Under the pieces are notes generated by a model. That model did not search any database. It worked only from the letters and a program-made list of their open reading frames with translations, and was not told the origin of the DNA. Shown here piece after piece: positions 59,861-64,000 of a stretch of 64,000 nt of DNA. Positions within the stretch are counted from its first letter, which is position 1. Each line of letters begins with the position of its first letter. A program made the translations under genes and the position numbers. The DNA is from Polyangium sp. 15x6 (GTDB lineage: Bacteria; Myxococcota_A; Polyangia; Polyangiales; Polyangiaceae): assembly GCF_029960785.1 (NCBI RefSeq), contig NZ_JASBQE010000005.1, positions 179,863 through 243,862 on the forward strand. Direction: 5' to 3'.

Positions 59861-60934
59861 ATGAGAATGCTTCTTCCCGCGGTCGCAATTTCTTTGGCAA
59901 TGGTCGGTTGCTCGAGCTCCGGAAACGTCGACCTCGGAGCGGGGGCCGCCGGGCCCGGTGGATCGGGCGGAAGTGGGGGGAGCGGGGGCAGCGGTGGGAG
60001 CGGGGGCAACGGCGGGAGCGGCGGCGGCAGCGTGAGCGAGAAGTCCTATACCGTGACGTTCGACCCCGTGAAGGTGGCCGCCGGGACGGAGCGGACGCAA
60101 TGCGTGGTGAAGCGGCTCGGGAACGACGAGCTCGTGCGGGTTCACCGGATCCAAAACGTCCTGCCCAACGGCTCGCACCACCTCATCGTGTACCGGACGG
60201 CCGACACGGTGGAGCAGACCGAGCCGTTCGATTGCCAGCCGTTCGCCGACACGCTCGACCCGTCGAAGGGCGCGCCGGTGATGATCACGCAGAAGCACGA
60301 GGATACGCTGACGCTGCCGGACGGCGTTGCGTTCACGATGCAGCCGAACCAGATGGTGCGGCTCGAGATGCATTACCTCAATGCGTCGCAAGCCGAGATC
60401 GATGTGTCGGCGACGTCGACGTTCTACACGATGAAGGAGGCGGACTTCAAGGACGAGGCCGATTTCCTCTTCATCGGCAACCCCGACATCAACATCGCGC
60501 CGCATTCGAAGGCGACGCTCGGGCCGACGTTCATGGCGCTGCCCTCGGACCTCGTCGGCTCGAAGTTCTTCGGGATCACGGGGCACACGCATCAATGGGG
60601 CAAGGACGTGACCGTGGCGACGACGCCGTCCGCAAACGGGCCAGATACGACGGTCTACGACGTGGATGGCTGGCTCTGGAGCGAGCCGCCGACGGTGGTT
60701 CACGACCCGCCGTTCCAGATCCCCGAGGGCGGTGGCTTCCGATTCACGTGCTCCTGGGACAACCAGAGTAGCGAGCAGGTCGGCTTCGGGGAGTCCGCAA
60801 ACGACGAGATGTGCTTCTTCTGGGCCTACTACTACCCGAGCAAGGGCTCGCGCGTCTGCGCGCACACGGACCAGGTCGGCGGCGGTCTCGACGTGTGCTG
60901 CCCAGGCAGTCAGCTGTGCGGGCTTCTGTTCTGA
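59861..60934 (+). CDS. Lipoprotein with peptidylglycine/dopamine monooxygenase-like copper fold
   Basis: 357 residues from ATG 59861, lipobox MVGC (Cys about 17), then a (GGSGGS)n spacer. The copper type II ascorbate-dependent monooxygenase layout is visible: His106 and His107 in SHHLIVY, His171 in MHYLN (first copper), His242 and His244 in GHTHQWG, and Met317 in NDEMCFF (second copper). The distances (64, 71, 73 residues) are close to those of rat PHM. The fold text LPNGSHHLIVYRT, and FRFTCSWDNQSSEQVGFGESANDEMCFFWAYYYP, are typical. So this is probably a periplasmic or surface copper enzyme or copper carrier; activity is not shown. Short gap after the preceding hairpin. Confidence 0.85.
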   Translation: MRMLLPAVAISLAMVGCSSSGNVDLGAGAAGPGGSGGSGGSGGSGGSGGNGGSGGGSVSEKSYTVTFDPVKVAAGTERTQCVVKRLGNDELVRVHRIQNVLPNGSHHLIVYRTADTVEQTEPFDCQPFADTLDPSKGAPVMITQKHEDTLTLPDGVAFTMQPNQMVRLEMHYLNASQAEIDVSATSTFYTMKEADFKDEADFLFIGNPDINIAPHSKATLGPTFMALPSDLVGSKFFGITGHTHQWGKDVTVATTPSANGPDTTVYDVDGWLWSEPPTVVHDPPFQIPEGGGFRFTCSWDNQSSEQVGFGESANDEMCFFWAYYYPSKGSRVCAHTDQVGGGLDVCCPGSQLCGLLF

Positions 60935-60938
60935 GGGC

Positions 60939-60970
60939 GTAGGGTGGAGGGGCCATCCAGCTCCCCCTAC
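60939..60970 (+). terminator. Hairpin after the copper lipoprotein
   Basis: GTAGGG(T)GGAG (60939-60949) pairs with CTCCCCCTAC (60961-60970) with one bulged T. It lies five bases past the stop codon. No U-run follows. Confidence 0.4.
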
Positions 60971-61110
60971 CCGAAGCTCTGCTCTCGACGCACGGACGCG
61001 TTCGAGGATCGCCGCGTCGGGCGCGTCGTCCTTCGACGATTCGAATACCTCGAAATACTTCTCACCGCGTAACGACCTCCCATCCGAACTCGCTCCAGGG
61101 GGGAACCAGC

Positions 61111-61139
61111 TTGACAGCGCCCCGTGGGTGTTTTCCACT
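61111..61139 (+). promoter_or_regulatory. Possible promoter of the LuxR-type gene
   Basis: A perfect -35 box TTGACA (61111-61116) is followed after 17 bases by TCCACT, a weak -10. It would start transcription very close to the ATG at 61146. Only the -35 is convincing. Confidence 0.3.
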
Positions 61140-61145
61140 GGGGGC

Positions 61146-62027
61146 ATGGACTCCCTCGACGCCGGGCAATGGCGCATGATCGCCGACGTCGTGGCCGAGG
61201 TCGCGGGGCGCCCGGCCGAGGAGCTGGATGACACGCTCGCGGCGCTGCTCGACGCCATTTGCGAGGGGACGCACTCGCAGAGGGCGTTTGTCGTCCTCGC
61301 GTCGCGCGCTGCGCCGTGCGAGATCACCGGAACGCCCGATCCGCTCGGTGGCTGGCGGCCACGACAGGTCATCCATCACCGCGCGCCGGAGGAGCACATT
61401 GCCTTGAGCCGCGCGTATTTCTCCCAGGCGCGCGCCTACATGACCGATCCCCACACGCAGGCCGTCGCCGGGACCAGCGGCTCCTACCGCGCGTTCCTCC
61501 GCCGCGAGTTGGTCGACGATCGGACGTGGGAGCGCGCCCCTCAGGTGGCCGAGCTTTGGCCCGCGCTCGGCATCGCCGATCGGCTCATGGGCGCCGCCTC
61601 CGCCAGTCCGCGCGCGGAGGTCCTCGTCTGCCTCGATCGCGGCAGGGGTGACGGGCGTTTTCGAGAAACCGACCGAGACTGGCTGGCGGCCATCATCCAG
61701 CGGACGTCCTGGTTCCTCCGTCGCGTCGTCTGGTCTCATGGCCTCATGACGGCGGATGCTCTCCTCAGCCCGAGGGAGCGCGAGCTCGTCGTGCGGCTGC
61801 TCGGGAAGATGAGCGAGAAGCAGATCGCGGCGGAGCTCGGTTTGACGACGGGAACCGCGCATCAGTACATCGTCGCGATCTACCGGAAGCTCGGTATCCA
61901 GAGCCGCGCCGAGCTCATGGCGGGCGGGAGCGACGCGCCGGGCGGCGCGGCCAAGGCCCCAGCGCGTCCCCGCCATGGGCTCTCCTTCTTCGCCCTTCGC
62001 CCGACGCGGTCTGCGTCCACCTACTGA
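61146..62027 (+). CDS. LuxR-family transcriptional regulator
   Basis: 293 residues. The C-terminal helix-turn-helix is clear: LLSPRERELVVRLLGKMSEKQIAAELGLTTGTAHQYIVAIYRKLGIQSRAELM (about 204-256), the GerE/LuxR DNA-binding domain. The N-terminal 195 residues have no recognised receiver site; text such as RWLAAIIQRTSWFLRRVV and a pattern of conserved hydrophobics suggests a sensory (perhaps GAF-like) domain, not an acyl-homoserine-lactone pocket with certainty. An extra low-complexity tail of about 35 residues follows the HTH. It lies alone between the copper lipoprotein and the phospholipase gene; whether it controls either is unknown. Confidence 0.9.
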   Translation: MDSLDAGQWRMIADVVAEVAGRPAEELDDTLAALLDAICEGTHSQRAFVVLASRAAPCEITGTPDPLGGWRPRQVIHHRAPEEHIALSRAYFSQARAYMTDPHTQAVAGTSGSYRAFLRRELVDDRTWERAPQVAELWPALGIADRLMGAASASPRAEVLVCLDRGRGDGRFRETDRDWLAAIIQRTSWFLRRVVWSHGLMTADALLSPRERELVVRLLGKMSEKQIAAELGLTTGTAHQYIVAIYRKLGIQSRAELMAGGSDAPGGAAKAPARPRHGLSFFALRPTRSASTY

Positions 62028-62086
62028 TCCGTAGGGTTGGAACGACCGGGACGTCCGGGTAGAGCACGACCAAAGAGGTCGGAGCT

Positions 62087-63877
62087 ATGAAAAAGGCATT
62101 TGTTGGTAGCTTGCTCGTCACCTTCGCATTCACCAGCCAGGAGGCGCTTGCTGCTTTTACGATTGGCGATCCGAACTGCGGGCAGATCGACCAACCGGCG
62201 TGTACAATCGATAATGCCGAGTGGTGGGACGCCGGCGCGTGCGATCGCGGACTGAACAACGTCGCGGGAATGTGCCGGAATGGTACTCGATCGGATACGA
62301 GCTACCCTCCCGGCTGGGTCGTCGGCGGACTCAGGCATCAACGGACATTCTTGAACAATCAGCCCATCAATGCCCTGATGCTGCTGTCGGCCCATAACGC
62401 CTTCAACAACCAGTCCGACGGCTATGCGTTCTGGGAGCACCAGAATAGCATGACCGAGCAGTTGAACATGGGGGTCCGCGCCTTGATGCTGGACCTTCAT
62501 TACGTCAATGGCGGGATTCGCCTCTGTCACGGGCAGTCGAATGGAGCTGGGTGCGCCGCCGGCGATCGGCCTTTTTATGCGGCCGTGGAAGAGATTCGCA
62601 ACTGGCTGGACGCCAACCCGAAAGAGATCGTCGTCTTTGCGCTGGAGGACTACGTCTGCAGCAACGGCTACGCTGGCGACTTCGAAGCTGCTGTCGACTT
62701 TTTCGCCGGCGATCTGGTTTTTCGGCCGAGTGATTGGACGAACATGGGGGGAACGTTGGGCTCGAACCTTCCAACATTGAACGACGTCATCTACTCGGGA
62801 AAGCAGCTCATCATGACGGGGCCGAATAGCTGCAACGGTTGGGTCTGGACTTCGAACCAATACGGAAGCCTGAAGGGCTGGCCTGGCAATACCGTCCAGG
62901 TGTTCGATTCCGGGGCGTGCACGCAAGACGGTACGGCGCTGGCTCCTACGTACACGTCCTTGAGCTTGCTGAGCTCGACCATCAAGTTCGCCGAGCTCGA
63001 AGACCGGGACTCCGTTCACATGAATATCGCCGCAGCGCTCAATTGCAACATGACGAGGCTGAACCTCAACCTCGTCGACAACAACAAGATGGCCGAGGCT
63101 GTATGGTCGTGGTCAGCCGGAGAGCCCAATGACGCAGGTGGCGCCGAGGATTGCACGTCCTACTCGGGCGACACCGGTCGCTGGAACGATCTGGGCTGTT
63201 CGACCTCGCAGCGATATGCCTGTGTCGATCGCAACAATCGAGACACGTGGGTTCTCACCACCGCCCAGGGAGCCGGCCAGAGCGGGCACATTGCGTGTAG
63301 CGCTCTGAATCCGAATTACATTTACAGTCCACCGAAGACGCCGTACGAAAATAGGAAACTGTTTTCGGTGGTTCCGTGGCAAACCAACGTCTGGATCAAC
63401 ATGAATGACGTGGGCGCGGAGGGGCACTTCGTGACGGGCCCGGAAAGCGCAACCTTCCAGCGCCTGCAGAATGATGGAGGCTACTGTCTTGCCCTGGAAA
63501 ATGGAGGCACGAGCAATGGCACGAACCTCCTTGCCGCGACATGCAGCAGCGCCGACGCCCAGAAGTGGTCGATGGACTCGATGGGCCGCATTCATCCTTA
63601 CCTGGCGCCCCACATGTGCATCGATGCCGATCTCACCGGGCGCCCCGACGGTATGACGCAATGGGCCGACAAGGTTCACCTGTACGTCTGTAACACGATG
63701 AGCGTCAATCAGCAGTGGCGCTATGACACGGTCAACCGCCGCCTGATCAACGAGTCGAACAAGGTCTTTAGCGTAGCAGAGGGGCGAGGGTTGGTCCTCA
63801 CGGCGTGGCCCACCTGGACCACCAGCGTCCAACCCAATCAAAACTGGACTTCGAAGAACTGGACCTGGATTCCGTAG
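62087..63877 (+). CDS. Secreted PI-PLC X-domain protein with C-type-lectin-like and ricin-type lectin parts
   Basis: 596 residues from ATG 62087, signal peptide KKAFVGSLLVTFAFTSQEALAA. The PLC X-box begins NALMLLSAHNAFNN (catalytic His about 103) and continues MGVRALMLDLHYVNGGIRLCHG (second His about 149) with KEIVVFALEDYV. Residues about 340-380 contain WSWSAGEPNDAGGAEDCTSYSGDTGRWNDLGCSTSQRYACV, with the Pro-Asn-Asp/Glu and Cys pattern of a C-type lectin-like fold. The last 130 residues (GGYCLALENGGTSNGTNLLAATCSSADAQKW and onward) are a ricin-type beta-trefoil. Base composition is visibly less GC-rich than neighbours. Probably exported to attack phospholipids or glycosylated surfaces, perhaps of prey; this is inference. 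Confidence 0.88.
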   Translation: MKKAFVGSLLVTFAFTSQEALAAFTIGDPNCGQIDQPACTIDNAEWWDAGACDRGLNNVAGMCRNGTRSDTSYPPGWVVGGLRHQRTFLNNQPINALMLLSAHNAFNNQSDGYAFWEHQNSMTEQLNMGVRALMLDLHYVNGGIRLCHGQSNGAGCAAGDRPFYAAVEEIRNWLDANPKEIVVFALEDYVCSNGYAGDFEAAVDFFAGDLVFRPSDWTNMGGTLGSNLPTLNDVIYSGKQLIMTGPNSCNGWVWTSNQYGSLKGWPGNTVQVFDSGACTQDGTALAPTYTSLSLLSSTIKFAELEDRDSVHMNIAAALNCNMTRLNLNLVDNNKMAEAVWSWSAGEPNDAGGAEDCTSYSGDTGRWNDLGCSTSQRYACVDRNNRDTWVLTTAQGAGQSGHIACSALNPNYIYSPPKTPYENRKLFSVVPWQTNVWINMNDVGAEGHFVTGPESATFQRLQNDGGYCLALENGGTSNGTNLLAATCSSADAQKWSMDSMGRIHPYLAPHMCIDADLTGRPDGMTQWADKVHLYVCNTMSVNQQWRYDTVNRRLINESNKVFSVAEGRGLVLTAWPTWTTSVQPNQNWTSKNWTWIP

Positions 63878-63885
63878 CTCCCGTC

Positions 63886-64000
63886 CGATGAACCGCGCAT
63901 TGCGCGGTTCATCGGCCTTCGGTGCAGGCCGTGCCTGGTCCGGGGTGCAGGGGGCGGACAGCCCCCTGCTGGGGTGCGGGGCAAAGCCCCGCTTCCTCCC
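63886..64000 (+). repeat. Four-hairpin repeat element, copy C (right edge)
   Basis: CGATGAACCGCGCA (63886-63899) pairs perfectly with TGCGCGGTTCATCG (63901-63914). It is followed by CAGGC-CGT-GCCTG, GGGGGC-GGACA-GCCCCC and CGGGGC-AAA-GCCCCG, in the same order as copy B. The stem differs from copy A by C-G instead of T-A at a paired position, which keeps the pairing. The element begins eight bases past the phospholipase stop and may continue beyond the window. Confidence 0.75.

Overview
The window is very GC-rich and looks like chromosomal DNA of a myxobacterium, most likely from the Polyangium/Sorangium side. The main reasons are a 14-copy Cys-rich CGNG..CDDGN repeat protein with a MYXO-CTERM-like tail, two eukaryote-like Ser/Thr kinases (one fused to an AAA ATPase and TPRs), a MopE-type Ca/metal-repeat lipoprotein, and an unusually large number of secreted lipoproteins with Gly/Ser-rich spacers. 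I found no rRNA, tRNA, CRISPR array, insertion sequence or prophage. Most genes look like vertically held chromosomal genes; the more accessory stretches are about 42-45 kb and 55.9-64 kb.

Layout. 1-9.2 kb: a partial exported protein, a PaaI-like thioesterase, TypA/BipA, a YhaO/YhaN (SbcD/SbcC-like) nuclease-ATPase pair, and a TAP-type alpha/beta hydrolase lipoprotein. 9.2-13.4 kb (minus strand): a small membrane protein, then a translationally coupled cassette of Ser/Thr kinase, TPR/PEGA-like membrane protein and MopE-type lipoprotein. 13.6-23.6 kb: a beta-propeller protein with a 17-Glu run, an alpha/alpha-toroid lipoprotein, an Eis-like acetyltransferase, Lon protease, and a type IV pilin-like protein. 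23.7-27.9 kb (minus): a TonB-dependent receptor carrying its own TonB-C-like domain, followed by two lipoproteins. 28.0-34.2 kb: a TetR regulator followed by acyl-CoA dehydrogenase, MaoC hydratase, FabG4-like reductase and thiolase, which together make a complete beta-oxidation-type cycle. 34.2-42 kb: a lipoprotein, a quinone-oxidoreductase-like MDR enzyme, an MFS exporter, a Gly-rich lipoprotein, a histidine-phosphatase lipoprotein, and a pair of membrane proteins of which the second resembles the GIDE domain.

42-45.2 kb: a 42-bp-period G-rich tandem array lies directly upstream of a lipoprotein that ends in an HNH/EndoVII-type nuclease domain. An SMI1/KNR4-type immunity gene follows it. This resembles the SitA/SitI lipoprotein toxin/immunity logic of Myxococcus and is the strongest candidate for an interesting system here. 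45.2-57.3 kb: a giant kinase-AAA-TPR protein, a VWA lipoprotein (YfbK-like), a PAS-STAS regulator with a repeat-rich promoter region, an alkyl-sulfatase, a small protein, a trans-sulfuration PLP enzyme, and an APH/NahK-like kinase. 57.3-64 kb: the Cys-rich repeat MYXO-CTERM protein, a lipoprotein with all six copper ligands of peptidylglycine hydroxylating monooxygenase, a LuxR-type regulator, and a secreted PI-PLC/lectin protein.

Three copies of a previously unlabelled four-hairpin repeat were found. Two are inverted next to each other at 55892-56208, and one closes the window at 63886-64000. Stem sequences differ between copies by compensatory changes. Several other strong inverted repeats sit at promoter or terminator positions; the clearest is a perfect 13-bp repeat abutting the start codon of the Eis-like gene.
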